Assembly: GCA_963817635.1 (NCBI GenBank)
Contig: CAWFPR010000013.1
Coordinates: forward strand, 216,345 to 280,344
DNA length: 64,000 nucleotides
Reading direction: 5' to 3'
From: CAWFPR01 sp963817635
GTDB lineage: Bacteria; Acidobacteriota; Vicinamibacteria; Vicinamibacterales; 2-12-FULL-66-21
Of this stretch, positions 19,576 through 28,389 are shown piece by piece. How positions within the stretch are numbered: the first letter of the stretch is position 1; every line of letters begins with the position of its first letter. The notes under the pieces are model-generated. The model saw only the letters and a list, made by a program, of their open reading frames with translations, was not told where the DNA came from and did no database searches. A program made the position numbers and the translations under genes.

Positions 19576-20442
19576 ATGCGAACCATTCGGCGCGCCGCGG
19601 CGCTGGCTCTGCTGGCGCTGTCCATACCCGTCGTCGCCTCTGCCGGCGACCTCGTCACCATCCGCGTCACCGGTCACGGAACACCGATCGTGTTCCTGTC
19701 CGGGATCGGCTCCCCCGGCAGCGTCTGGGACGACGTGGTGGCGGAACTCGCGCCTCGTTGCACCTGCATCGTCATGTCGTTTGCCGGCTTTGCGGGCGCC
19801 GCCCCCGCGCCGGCACACGACGCCGAGGCCGTCACGGCAGCCGTCGCCAGGGAAATCGATCGCGGCGGCTGGGACAAACCCGTGGTGGTCGGGCATAGTT
19901 ATGGGGGGTTTCTGGCGCTGTCGCTTGCCGCCGCCCACCCGGCGATGTTCCGCAAGGTCGTGATCGTGGATGCCTATCCGTTCCCGATGGGCCAGCTGCA
20001 GCCGGCGATGACCGCGGAAGCGGCGCGCCAGCAGGCGACCGCCGTCCGCGCCGCGCTGCTGAAGCTGACCGACGACGAGTTCGCGCAGCAGCAGCGGGCG
20101 GTCGCGGCGATGTCGGTGACCGATCCCGCGCGGGCGGAGGGAGTGCTCGCGTGGGCGCTTGCCTCGGATCGCGCCAGCATCGCGGACGCGCAGTTTGCCA
20201 TGCTCTCTTCCGATCTGCGAAGCGGCATCGTGCGCATCGCGGCGCCGGTGCTCGCCATCGGCACCTGGCGCGGCCGCGAGCCCTTCGGGTTCACGCACGA
20301 CCGCACCGCGCACCAGCTCGACGAGCAGTACGCTGGCGTGCCGGAGCACCGGACCGTCGTGAACGACACGGCACGCCACTATGTGATGCTCGATGAGCCG
20401 TCGTGGCTGGCGGCTACGATCACGGAGTTCGTGACGCGTTGA
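19576..20442 (+). CDS. Secreted alpha/beta hydrolase
   Basis: The 288-residue protein has a signal peptide (ALALLALSIPVVASAG), oxyanion-hole region LSGIGSPGSVWDDV, nucleophile elbow GHSYGG (Ser108) and a closing ARHYVMLDEP histidine. It matches small alpha/beta hydrolases; the substrate is unknown. TGGAGGT precedes the ATG at 19576. The stop codon overlaps the TTG start of the ECF sigma gene, so the two are coupled. Confidence 0.85.
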   Translation: MRTIRRAAALALLALSIPVVASAGDLVTIRVTGHGTPIVFLSGIGSPGSVWDDVVAELAPRCTCIVMSFAGFAGAAPAPAHDAEAVTAAVAREIDRGGWDKPVVVGHSYGGFLALSLAAAHPAMFRKVVIVDAYPFPMGQLQPAMTAEAARQQATAVRAALLKLTDDEFAQQQRAVAAMSVTDPARAEGVLAWALASDRASIADAQFAMLSSDLRSGIVRIAAPVLAIGTWRGREPFGFTHDRTAHQLDEQYAGVPEHRTVVNDTARHYVMLDEPSWLAATITEFVTR

Positions 20443-20960
20443 CGTCGTCCGAGCGCGAGCGGCTGTTCGCTGACCTCTTCGAGACGAACCGGCGGCGGCT
20501 CCTCCGGCTCTGCGCAGCGTACCTGGGTTCCGCGGCGGATGCCGACGACCTGTTCCAGGACGTGATGATCAACGTCTGGAAGGGGCTGCCGGCCTTCCGC
20601 CGCGACGCCGACGCCTCGACCTGGATCTACCGCATCGCCGTCAACACCGCGCTCATGTCGCGACGCAGGGTCGCCCGCGAAGCGGCCGTGATCGACCGGC
20701 ACCGCGGCGACGCCGTGGAGGCCGCCGTCGCGGAGGAGACATCGGAGGACGCGGAAGCGCGAGTCGCCCGGCTCCACCGCGCCATCGCGTCACTCTCCCC
20801 GCAGGATCGGATCTGCATCAGCCTTGTTCTCGAGGGGCTCAGCTACAAAGACATCGCCGCCATTACCGGGCTCAGCGTGAACCACGTGGGTGTGCGCATT
20901 TCGCGCGCCAAGCGCGCCCTCCGGACGCGGATGAAGGACACGGACCGTGGATCAATTTGA
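20439..20960 (+). CDS. ECF RNA polymerase sigma factor
   Basis: The 173-residue protein has region 2 (LGSAADADDLFQDVMINVWKGL) and region 4 (SLSPQDRICISLVLEGLSYKDIAAI, then GVRISRAKRALR). The TTG at 20439 is chosen because it overlaps the preceding TGA and removes an unconserved extension. It overlaps the next gene by 14 bases. It probably controls its own operon in response to an envelope signal, but no target promoters can be assigned. Confidence 0.85.
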   Translation: MTSSERERLFADLFETNRRRLLRLCAAYLGSAADADDLFQDVMINVWKGLPAFRRDADASTWIYRIAVNTALMSRRRVAREAAVIDRHRGDAVEAAVAEETSEDAEARVARLHRAIASLSPQDRICISLVLEGLSYKDIAAITGLSVNHVGVRISRAKRALRTRMKDTDRGSI

Positions 20961-21540
20961 AGAACTGCAGGCCCTCTGGGCGAGCCAGCCGGTATCCGAT
21001 GCCTCCGGAGGCCAGGCTGCCACGCTGGCGGCGCGGCTGAAACGGTACGGCCGCCGCGAAGTGTCGATCGGCGTCGTGAAGCTCGCGGTCGTCTCCGCAC
21101 TCCTGGCGCCGGCGCTCTGGTGGCTGGTGGGTCACCCGGGCATATCGCTGTTCGTCACGATCGGCACGGCCTGGTGTGCGGCATCCATCGTGGCGGTCCT
21201 GGCGCTTCAGTGGGCGCAGCAGCGGGCGATCGCGCGTCTCGACTACGCCGCTGCCTCGTCCGACTTTGTCAGGACGGCGATCGACGTGCTCCAACGCCAC
21301 CAGGCGTCGGCGGTCACCCACGCGCGGCTGGCCACCGGGGCCCTCGTCATCGGGCTGAACCTCGTGGTGTTCGGTGCCGTTGCCGGCCCCGCCGTTGCGC
21401 CGCGCGTGACCGCACACCTGATCGGCACAGCGCTGCTGCTTGTCGCCTTTGCGTTCGGCGTGTCGGTTCGCCGGAAGCGGGCCGCCGCGACCTGCGGGCC
21501 GCTGGTCCGGCAACTGTCGGACCTGGGCGAAGGCGAGTAG
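20947..21540 (+). CDS. Membrane protein, putative anti-sigma partner
   Basis: The 197-residue protein starts with GTG. A soluble N-terminal segment (FEELQALWASQPV) is followed by four hydrophobic spans and a short Arg-rich tail. FEELQALWxxQ-type starts occur in membrane proteins encoded after ECF sigma genes in Acidobacteriota. I do not see a ZAS zinc motif. Its anti-sigma role is inferred from the overlap with the sigma gene. Confidence 0.6.
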   Translation: MDQFEELQALWASQPVSDASGGQAATLAARLKRYGRREVSIGVVKLAVVSALLAPALWWLVGHPGISLFVTIGTAWCAASIVAVLALQWAQQRAIARLDYAAASSDFVRTAIDVLQRHQASAVTHARLATGALVIGLNLVVFGAVAGPAVAPRVTAHLIGTALLLVAFAFGVSVRRKRAAATCGPLVRQLSDLGEGE

Positions 21541-21614
21541 AGCGGGGCCTGCCGCCGGGAGCCTCGACATTCGGTCATGTACCAATCGTGCCGCGCCGTA
21601 GTATCGTGGGCGCC

Positions 21615-21996
21615 ATGGCTATCATCCTCGAGCACCGGTCGGGCCCGGATCGTCGCCGCCGACCCCGGGGAGGCCGCCGTCAGACCGACAGGCCCGGGTT
21701 TTCGCCGCTCGTCCTGCTGGTGGGCAAGGAGCCCGAAATGAACGCGCGGTCCGAAGCCGTCCTGGTCAGGCTGCGCTTTGCGGTCTCGATCGCCGACAGC
21801 GCCGACGCCGCGCTCCGCGCGCTCCCGGAGTTGAGGCCGGATTCTCGTCGTCGCCACCGATGAGGACAGCACGCGCATCCGGCTCGAAGCGCTGCAGAAC
21901 GTGCCCGTCGTCCGCGTGGAAGGAGAGTTGCGGGACAATCCCGACGCGCTCGTCGAGGAAATCCGCCGCGCCCTGCGGCTGCGCCTGGTGCGGTGA
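21615..21996 (+). CDS. Small receiver-like hypothetical protein (frameshifted)
   Basis: The first frame reads LEHRSGPDRRRRPRGGRRQTD and then FSPLVLLVGKEPEMNARSEAVL. After a frame change near 21838 the next frame continues ILVVATDEDSTRIRLEALQNVPVVRVEGEL and stops at 21996. Joined length is about 127 residues, with alternating strands and helices like a degenerate receiver domain after an Arg-rich N-terminal tail. No phosphorylatable aspartate pocket is clear. Function unknown. Confidence 0.6.
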
Positions 21997-22004
21997 CCGC
22001 ACCC

Positions 22005-22991
22005 TCACCGGCCGCGAGGCGACGCCTGCCGGTCGGCGGTCGTCAGGGCGGCGAGGCCGTCGATATCTTCGGGGATCCTTGCCTCGATCCGCAGTCCGGT
22101 GTGCGTGATGGGGTGAACGAACGTCAGGCGCCACGCGTGGAGGGCCTGGCGGGGGAATGCACGCAGGGCTTCCCTCACGGCTTCGTCGGTGATCTTCCTC
22201 CAGCGCGGCTCGCCGTACACTGGATCTCCGACGATTGGCCAGCCCTTCGACGCGAGGTGCACGCGGATCTGGTGGGTGCGGCCGGTCACCAGCCGGCAGC
22301 GAACGAGCGCGATCACGACGCCCGGGCCGACGCGCGCCAGCGACAGCCGTTCGAACTCGGTCACGCTCGGCCGGCCGTCGGTCGCGGACACCACGACGCG
22401 CCGGCGGTCCGCTGTGTCGCGCCGCAGGTTCGCTTCGATCCGGCCCGCCATCGGCGGCCGCCCGTATACGACCGCCAGGTACTCCTTTCCGGCCTGTCGT
22501 GACGCCAGCCCGCGCTGGAGCGCCGCGTGCACGGCCGCGGTCTTCGCCACCAGCACCACGCCCGACGTGAACCTGTCGAGCCGCCCGAGAAGCGAGGGCC
22601 GCTGTCCCGCCGGCCACGATCGCGCGTACCCGGCGAGCGCATTCAGCAGAGTGCCGTCGGTGTGGGCGTGGGTGGGATGCGCGACGAGGCCTGCGGGCTT
22701 GTCGATCGCGAGCAGGTGGGCGTCCTCGTACAGCACCTCGATGGGAAGCTCCGCGACGGACAGCCCGGGTCGCGGCGCGGCGGCCGGCAGGGTGACGGCA
22801 ATGGCGTCGGCGAGCGCGACGCGTGAGGCGGTCCGCCGCACGACGCGGCCGTTCACGACGACCAGGCCGCCTGCGATCCACGCCTGCACGCGCGTCCGCG
22901 TCGAGCCTTCGACGCCTGCGAGGTGTCGGCTGAGAACAAGATCCAGCCGCCGGCCAGCGTCCCCGCGGTCGGCATCAATCGTGCGAACCAT
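22005..22991 (-). CDS. RluA-family 23S rRNA/tRNA pseudouridine synthase
   Basis: The 328-residue protein has an N-terminal S4 RNA-binding domain (about residues 12-70, GRRLDLVLSRHL to ALADAIAVTLP). The catalytic domain has LLAIDKPAGLVAHPTH, the catalytic aspartate in LLGRLDRFTSG and the TGRTHQIRVHLASKGWPIVGD block. This places it with RluA/RluD enzymes; target uridines cannot be assigned. The ATG at 22991 is 14 bases after the DUF3079 stop, so the two genes are in one operon. Confidence 0.92.
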   Translation of the reverse strand: MVRTIDADRGDAGRRLDLVLSRHLAGVEGSTRTRVQAWIAGGLVVVNGRVVRRTASRVALADAIAVTLPAAAPRPGLSVAELPIEVLYEDAHLLAIDKPAGLVAHPTHAHTDGTLLNALAGYARSWPAGQRPSLLGRLDRFTSGVVLVAKTAAVHAALQRGLASRQAGKEYLAVVYGRPPMAGRIEANLRRDTADRRRVVVSATDGRPSVTEFERLSLARVGPGVVIALVRCRLVTGRTHQIRVHLASKGWPIVGDPVYGEPRWRKITDEAVREALRAFPRQALHAWRLTFVHPITHTGLRIEARIPEDIDGLAALTTADRQASPRGR

Positions 22992-23005
22992 CAGTGCTGG
23001 ATCCC

Positions 23006-23191
23006 TCACCGTGCGGCAGCGTCCTTCGCGCGCGTCTCCTGCGTCCATGTCACCCGGTCCGCGCCGAACAGCTCAAGCGGGTGCGGCGTGCGGATGCTGC
23101 CGCTGCCGCAGGCGAGATCGTCAGCCGGACAGTAATTGTTGCAACCCCGGCAGGTGCGATCGGAACGTTGAGGAAGAAGAGGAGCCGTCAT
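23006..23191 (-). CDS. DUF3079 family small cysteine-rich protein
   Basis: The 61-residue protein matches the DUF3079 pattern: RTCRGCNNYCPADDLACGSG followed by RTPHPLELFG. Four cysteines suggest a zinc site. Function is unknown. It is encoded just upstream of the pseudouridine synthase on the same strand. Confidence 0.85.
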   Translation of the reverse strand: MTAPLLPQRSDRTCRGCNNYCPADDLACGSGSIRTPHPLELFGADRVTWTQETRAKDAAAR

Positions 23192-23369
23192 CGCGGCAAG
23201 CCTCACACATCGGGCCAGGCCTGTCTATGACCCCGGTCATCTCGTCGCTTCGGCATCAGTTCCGCGACGCGGGGCATGGCCGGCTCGTTCGGACTCGAAG
23301 CCGACCACTTCGACGTTTCGACGAAGGTGGGAACGCGTGGGCCTTCGCAGCCGCTCTGCATGATTTCGC

Positions 23370-24270
23370 ACGGACGAGCTTTGGGAGCGAGCGCGCCGGG
23401 TCTGCGCCGGTGACGGCGTCGAGCATTTCGAGACCGTGCGGCGCCGCAAGGACGGGACCTTCATCGATATCTCCTTGACGGTGTCGCCGATCTTCGACGC
23501 CCCCGGGCGGATCGTCGGTGCGTCGAAGATCGCACGTGACATCACCGAGCAGAAACGGCTCCAGCGCGAGGCGGCTCGGCGACCGCGCGCTGGAACCAGA
23601 CCAGCAACTGAAGGCAGCCGCCGTCATCCGTCGCAACGCGGAATCGCTCGCTCACCTCGTCGACGATTTGCTGGATACCTCGCGGATCGTGACCGGGAAG
23701 ATTCGCCTGCACCTCGAGCTGTGCGACGTCGCGGGCCTGCTGCGCGAGTCGCTCGACATGGTGCGGCGAGCCATCGACGCGAAGAACCTGCGCCTCGAAA
23801 CGTCGATCGGAGGGCCGCAACTGCTGCTGGCGGATTGCGATCGGCTGCGCCAGGTCCTGTGGAACCTCTTCACCAACGCCGTCAAGTTCACGCCGTCAGG
23901 GGGACTGGTCGCCGTGACCCTCGAGCGTGTGGACGCCCACATCAGGATCACGGTGCGCGACACCGGGATTGGGATTCGCCGACAGGCCATTCCGTACATC
24001 TTCCAGCGGTTCTGGCAGGCGGAGAACACCACGACGCGCGAGCGCGGCGGGCTCGGCCTCGGCCTCGCCCTGTCGCGCTACCTCGTCGAGCTGCACGGCG
24101 GAAGCATCGCGGTGGAGAGCGCGGGACCGGGGATGGGCGCCGAGTTTCGCGTCGAGCTGCCCGCCCGCCAGACGCTCAAGCCCGGCGACTTCGACGGCGG
24201 GTCGACTTCACTCGACCGGCTGTCAAACGATCGCCGTGAGGACTCGGCCACCGGTCGGCTGCTCATGTGA
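23370..24270 (+). pseudogene. Remnant of a PAS sensor histidine kinase lacking the H-box
   Basis: The first frame encodes the end of a PAS domain (EHFETVRRRKDGTFIDISLTV to ARDITEQKRLQREA). After a frame change near 23570 the next frame gives the second half of the dimerisation domain (LAHLVDDLLDTSRIVTGKI) and a complete HATPase domain (NLFTNAVKFTPSGG, DTGIGI, GGLGLGLALSRYLVELHGG). The segment that should carry the phospho-accepting SHELRTPL motif is absent between the two frames. Upstream sequence to 23240 has no start-to-PAS reading. It is therefore a truncated, internally deleted kinase, unlikely to autophosphorylate. Confidence 0.75.
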
Positions 24271-24599
24271 CGACGCGGTCGGACCGCGCGGCGCCTCGGT
24301 TGGACGGACGCTGGTGACCCGGCGCCGCGGCGCGAGAACGACGTTCCCGCAGGGGCAACATCTACCCGCTGTCGGCGGTTGATTGGCCGGACGATCCAGC
24401 CGTCTGCGAGTAGGCCCTACCCGTTCCACGTCCTGCCGTCGCGCAAAACTCAAGAAAATCTCACGGTCCAGGATTTGCTCCAGTAGGGGCGTCGCCAACA
24501 CAGGCTGGCGCCCCGCTTGACTGCTGAACCATTCACCGATCTGCCGACGAACCATAGAAAACTTCCGGGACGAGTCTGGTTGGCAGATCGGAGTGTGTG
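24271..24599. other. Intergenic region, nothing recognised
   Basis: A minus-strand open frame starting at 24555 (MVRRQIGEWFSSQAG) runs into the kinase remnant, but it shows no family resemblance. No hairpin, promoter or RNA is evident. Confidence 0.4.
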
Positions 24600-25746
24600 A
24601 TGCGTAGGTACTCTGGGGCGCGCGCTGATCGTGTCTGTGTTGCTCGGATCGACGCCGCTCGTCTGGCGGGGTCTGTCCGCGCACGGCGCGGACCGTCCGG
24701 ACCAGGGCCGGACACCGGTGCGAATGCTCCCGGCTGGGCAGCGGCTCGGCGGAAATCCCGGGGAGAAGGGTGCGACCTACTACGCCCTGGCTGGCCGCAC
24801 GCGCCGGTTGACCACGCGATTCGCGACGGTGGTCACCGTGGCGGAAGCGGGAGCCGACGGAGACATCCGCACGAGCGTTCGCGATGTCAACGGGCGGGAG
24901 ATGGCTCACCTGACGGTGAATCACCTGGACGCTGCCCGCGACATCGTCCAGTTCACCACCGAGACGGGCGGGCGGTTTCAGGCGTTCGGTGAGCCGGGCG
25001 TGAAGATGACCATGGACTGGGCCAACCGTCAGGCATACAGTCTGACGACCGACGGCGTCGATGCCGGCGAGCCGGACGTGGAGTGGCGCGGCGGCCTGAT
25101 TCGACGGCGCGGCGCACCGCAGGGCACTCTCGATCGGGACATCGTGTCACTCGAAACCGAATGGGAGGAGGGGCTGACCGCCGTGACGTCGAGGCGGCCG
25201 GCGGCGCGGCGCCGCGTGCTTCCCGATCGCGAGACCTCCGGCGAAGTTGTCGTGACACGGTTGACCAGGGATGGTCAGCAGGTCGGGTTGACGAACTGGT
25301 ATCCGCGCGAGCAGATTTTCACGTGGAACCTTCCGGGCCTGTCGAAGGGCTCCATCACGGCCGCCACGCTGGCGAGCTACGGCGGCTGGAGGTTCACACC
25401 CGACCTCGAGTGGATGAACGTCCAGGCGATCGCGTTCCATCACTACAAGACGCTCATCGATCGCGAGCAGTTCGTCGCGAGCGCAGGGCGGACGTGGTAT
25501 CAGAAGGCGCTCGACTCGGTGGTGCCGGTCCTTCACGCCGACGAGCCGGGCTGCGATGGCCTGCACTGGCTGGATGGGACGGTGTTCCGCTTCTGCTGTG
25601 ACGTGCACGACGCGTGTTATGAGAAGTACGGCTGCTCGAGCCATTCGTGGTGGGAGTTCTGGTCAAGCTGGCGGTGCACCGGGTGCAATGCGTGGGTGGT
25701 GGACTGCTTCGAGTCCGGCGCTGAGCCGTTTCTGATGATGTTCTGA
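24600..25746 (+). CDS. Secreted protein with phospholipase A2-like C-terminal motif
   Basis: From a GTG at 24631 the frame encodes 371 residues. An ATG at 24600 joins the same frame if one T in AGGTACT is removed, and then gives a proper signal peptide (MRRTLGRALIVSVLLGS). The middle part is a beta-rich domain of unknown type. The C terminus holds VFRFCCDVHDACYEKYGC. This matches the CCxxHDxCY active-site block of secreted phospholipases A2, with His-Asp about 45 residues from the end. More cysteines (CTGCNAWVVDCF) follow. The canonical Ca-binding glycine loop is not obvious. Phospholipase activity is an inference from one motif. Confidence 0.6.
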
Positions 25747-25763
25747 ACCCGAGGAGGTGCGCG

Positions 25764-26162
25764 ATGATCCGATGGCGCGGTTTCGTGCTCGGCGCGGTAA
25801 CCTTCGTGGCGGCGCACGTCGTGATGCTGGCGGGCTGGCGGTCCTGGTTCGAGCCCGGCGGCACTCATGCCGCGTGGTTCCTCAACTCGGGCCGCAGCGT
25901 GGCGTTCACCGTGGTCTGCCTGGTCCTCGGCAGCGCGCTGGCTGCTGCTTCCGGCCGCGCCAGGACGCTGGGTGAGCGGCTCGGTACGGGCGCGGCGTTC
26001 GCCGGCGGGGCCGTCGTCGCCATGGCCTGCGTGCTCTTCACGGGCGATCCCGGGACGATCTTCCCGATCGTCCTCGCGCTGGGTGCGGTCATCGCGCTGG
26101 CTAGTGCGCTGGCCGGGGCGGTCGCCGGAGGCGCCGTCCGCGCAGCGCTCACAGGGCGCTGA
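25764..26162 (+). CDS. Hypothetical membrane protein
   Basis: The 132-residue protein has four hydrophobic segments, the last two Ala/Gly-rich (IVLALGAVIALASALAGAVAGGAV). GAGGAGGTGCGCG precedes the ATG. It starts 17 bases after the PLA2-like gene and is probably co-transcribed. No family recognised. Confidence 0.65.
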   Translation: MIRWRGFVLGAVTFVAAHVVMLAGWRSWFEPGGTHAAWFLNSGRSVAFTVVCLVLGSALAAASGRARTLGERLGTGAAFAGGAVVAMACVLFTGDPGTIFPIVLALGAVIALASALAGAVAGGAVRAALTGR

Positions 26163-26564
26163 CTGGTGTGCACGGCGGCGGTGGCCGGCGCCACCGCCGC
26201 CGCGGCGATGTGACGCGCTCAGGGCGAGGCGACCGGGCGCCTGCCCGCCGGGCGATTCCATGCGTCACGCGCTCCTGGTGTTCGAGAGCCCTCCGGATGT
26301 CGCGGCTGATAGAGGCCGAGCCTGCCGCCTCGCGGCAATGCGATCGAGGCCAGGCGCCCACCAGCGTGACGATTGTCGTCGCACGTGAACGCGATGTCCC
26401 GCCCTGCGCTTCTCCGGTGCCGAAAACCCGTCAACGCCGCCGCTACGACGAGCCACCCGAAGCCCGGCAGTTCGGAATTGCGCCCAAAATCGCGATTCCT
26501 GGCTCCGACCCGGGTGCCCGCAGGCGGTCCAGGTGTTGCGTCACTGACGGGTGGACAGGTACTT
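26163..26564. other. Intergenic region, nothing recognised
   Basis: About 400 bases without a convincing reading frame, hairpin or promoter. Codon bias of the open frames present is irregular. Confidence 0.4.
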
Positions 26565-26780
26565 ATGAAGGCACACATGCAGGCTCGACCGTTGTACGAC
26601 GTGACGGTGTCCGGCCTGACTTCTACGTTGACCGGACCCCGCGACATTGTCGCGATGTATAGGCAGATGCGCCAGGTGTACTCAGCCGATCTGAGTCTCG
26701 AAATTCGGGCGCTTCGTGACGAGCCTGCCGTCACTGGCGGGGTGGTCTACAAGGTAAACTGGCATTATGGTCATGACTGA
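26565..26780 (+). CDS. Short hypothetical protein upstream of the CoA-transferase
   Basis: The 71-residue frame (MKAHMQARPLYDVTVSG to VVYKVNWHYGHD) has a GGACAGG-like ribosome binding site and overlaps the next gene by 14 bases. It looks like a compact alpha/beta polypeptide, but no family is recognised. It could be spurious. Confidence 0.45.
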   Translation: MKAHMQARPLYDVTVSGLTSTLTGPRDIVAMYRQMRQVYSADLSLEIRALRDEPAVTGGVVYKVNWHYGHD

Positions 26781-28080
26781 TTGGAAGGGGCGCGCGTTGT
26801 CTGCTGACGATGCGGTATGGATTGTCCAGAGCGGGATGAACGTGTTCGTACACGGGGCCGCGGCCACGCCGACGCCGCTGCTCGAGGCTCTTGCGCGGCG
26901 TTCCGACCTGCGGAACGTCAATCTCTATCACATGCACACCGCCGGTCCGGCGCCGTTTGCCGACACGGATCAGCAGGGGCGGTTCTTCTCGGTGTCGCTG
27001 TTCACAGGCGCGCCGCTGCGCAAGGCCATCGAAGAGGGCCGCGCCGATTTCGTTCCGATCTTCCTGTCCGACATTCCGTGCCTGTTCGCCAACGGGCACA
27101 TCAAGCTGGACGTTGCGGTCGTGCAGTTGTCCCCGCCGGATTCGCACGGGTACTGCACGCTGGGCACCTCTGTCGATACGGCGCTGGCGGCCTGCCAGTC
27201 GGCACGCTACATCGTTGCTGAAATCAACGAGCAGATGCCGCGTACGCACGGGAACACCCTGGTCCACATCGACCGGGTGAGCACGTGGATTCACACGGAT
27301 CGCCCGCTGCACGTGCACGAGCGCACCGTGCCGACACCGGTCGAGGAGGAAATCGGACAGCACGCCGCGAACCTGATCCCAGACGGCGCGACGTTGCAGA
27401 TGGGCATCGGGGCGATTCCCGATGCCGTCCTGCGGCGGTTGATGAACAAGCACGACCTCGGCATCCACACCGAGATGTTCTCCGACGGCGTCGTCGATCT
27501 CGCCGAGGCCGGCGTGATCACGAACCGGTTGAAGAAGGTCCATCCCGGGCGCATCATCACGAGCTTCGTGGCCGGCACGCAGCGCGTCTACGACTTCGTC
27601 AACGACAATCCGTTCGTCGAGTTCCATCCCTGCGACCACACGAACGATACGGCCCGCATCCGGAAGAACGACAAGGTCGTCGCCATCAATTCCGCGATCG
27701 AGGTGGACCTGAGCGGCCAGGTCTGCGCCGACTCGATTGGCCAGCGCATCTTCTCCGGGATCGGCGGACAGATGGACTTCATCCGAGGGTCGGCGCTGTC
27801 CAAAGGCGGCATACCGATCATCGCGCTCCCCTCCACCGCCGCGCGTGGAACGGTCTCGCGCATCGCGCCCACGCTTGCCGCTGGCGCGGGCGTCGTGACC
27901 ACGCGAGGACACGTGCACTGGATCGTGACCGAGTACGGCGCGGTCGACCTGTTCGGCAAGAACCTGCGGCAGCGCGCGGAAGCCCTGATCTCGATCGCCC
28001 ACCCGGATTTCCGCGCCGAGCTGCGTCGCGCCTTCGCCGAGGCGCGTCACGTGGTGCTGCCGGAGGCCCAGATGGCCTGA
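26767..28080 (+). CDS. Acetyl-CoA hydrolase/transferase family CoA-transferase
   Basis: The 437-residue protein matches the Cat/ACH1/4-hydroxybutyrate CoA-transferase family. Visible blocks are PTPLLEALARR, the SPPDSHGYCTLGTSVD motif, the catalytic glutamate region GIHTEMFSDGVVDL (Glu236) and the CoA-site GIGGQMDFIRGS. It moves CoA between carboxylic acids through a glutamyl-CoA thioester; the preferred acid cannot be assigned. A perfect 10-bp hairpin follows the gene. Confidence 0.9.
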   Translation: MVMTDWKGRALSADDAVWIVQSGMNVFVHGAAATPTPLLEALARRSDLRNVNLYHMHTAGPAPFADTDQQGRFFSVSLFTGAPLRKAIEEGRADFVPIFLSDIPCLFANGHIKLDVAVVQLSPPDSHGYCTLGTSVDTALAACQSARYIVAEINEQMPRTHGNTLVHIDRVSTWIHTDRPLHVHERTVPTPVEEEIGQHAANLIPDGATLQMGIGAIPDAVLRRLMNKHDLGIHTEMFSDGVVDLAEAGVITNRLKKVHPGRIITSFVAGTQRVYDFVNDNPFVEFHPCDHTNDTARIRKNDKVVAINSAIEVDLSGQVCADSIGQRIFSGIGGQMDFIRGSALSKGGIPIIALPSTAARGTVSRIAPTLAAGAGVVTTRGHVHWIVTEYGAVDLFGKNLRQRAEALISIAHPDFRAELRRAFAEARHVVLPEAQMA

Positions 28081-28088
28081 GGCGAATC

Positions 28089-28116
28089 GCTCCGCCCGTG
28101 TACCAGCGGGCGGAGC
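28089..28116 (+). terminator. GC-rich hairpin after the CoA-transferase
   Basis: GCTCCGCCCG and CGGGCGGAGC pair perfectly around an 8-base loop, nine bases after the stop codon. There is no T-tract, so termination may need Rho. The remaining ~240 bases to the next promoter hold nothing I recognise. Confidence 0.5.
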
Positions 28117-28349
28117 ATCGCGTTCTCCTTCGCGATCGTCCGCGGCGCCGTCGCCAGCGTGATGGTCACGCTGTTGCGCTTCCGGCCCATTCCCTGACGG
28201 ACCCTTACCTCGACCTCGATCGTGCGCTGCCGGCGGTACCCGGGGCCTTCAGATGCCGCGCATCCGACGGAACCGACGCTGGTCTCGCGGGCCCGCAGGT
28301 CATTGACCAATCGGCGACCAATCGGCGCCGCCGGGTGCTGAGCGGCGAC

Positions 28350-28355
28350 TATAAT
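28350..28355 (+). promoter_or_regulatory. -10 hexamer of the gamma-glutamyltransferase gene
   Basis: TATAAT lies 35 bases before the ATG at 28390. No clear -35 hexamer is found at the right distance. Confidence 0.45.
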
Positions 28356-28389
28356 CACGGGGAAACAAACTGCACGGCTGGAGGTCCTC

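Noticed and set aside
24223..24924. Minus-strand protein overlapping the kinase remnant and the PLA2-like gene
   Set aside because: It runs antisense to two better-supported genes, and its composition is that of a shadow frame.
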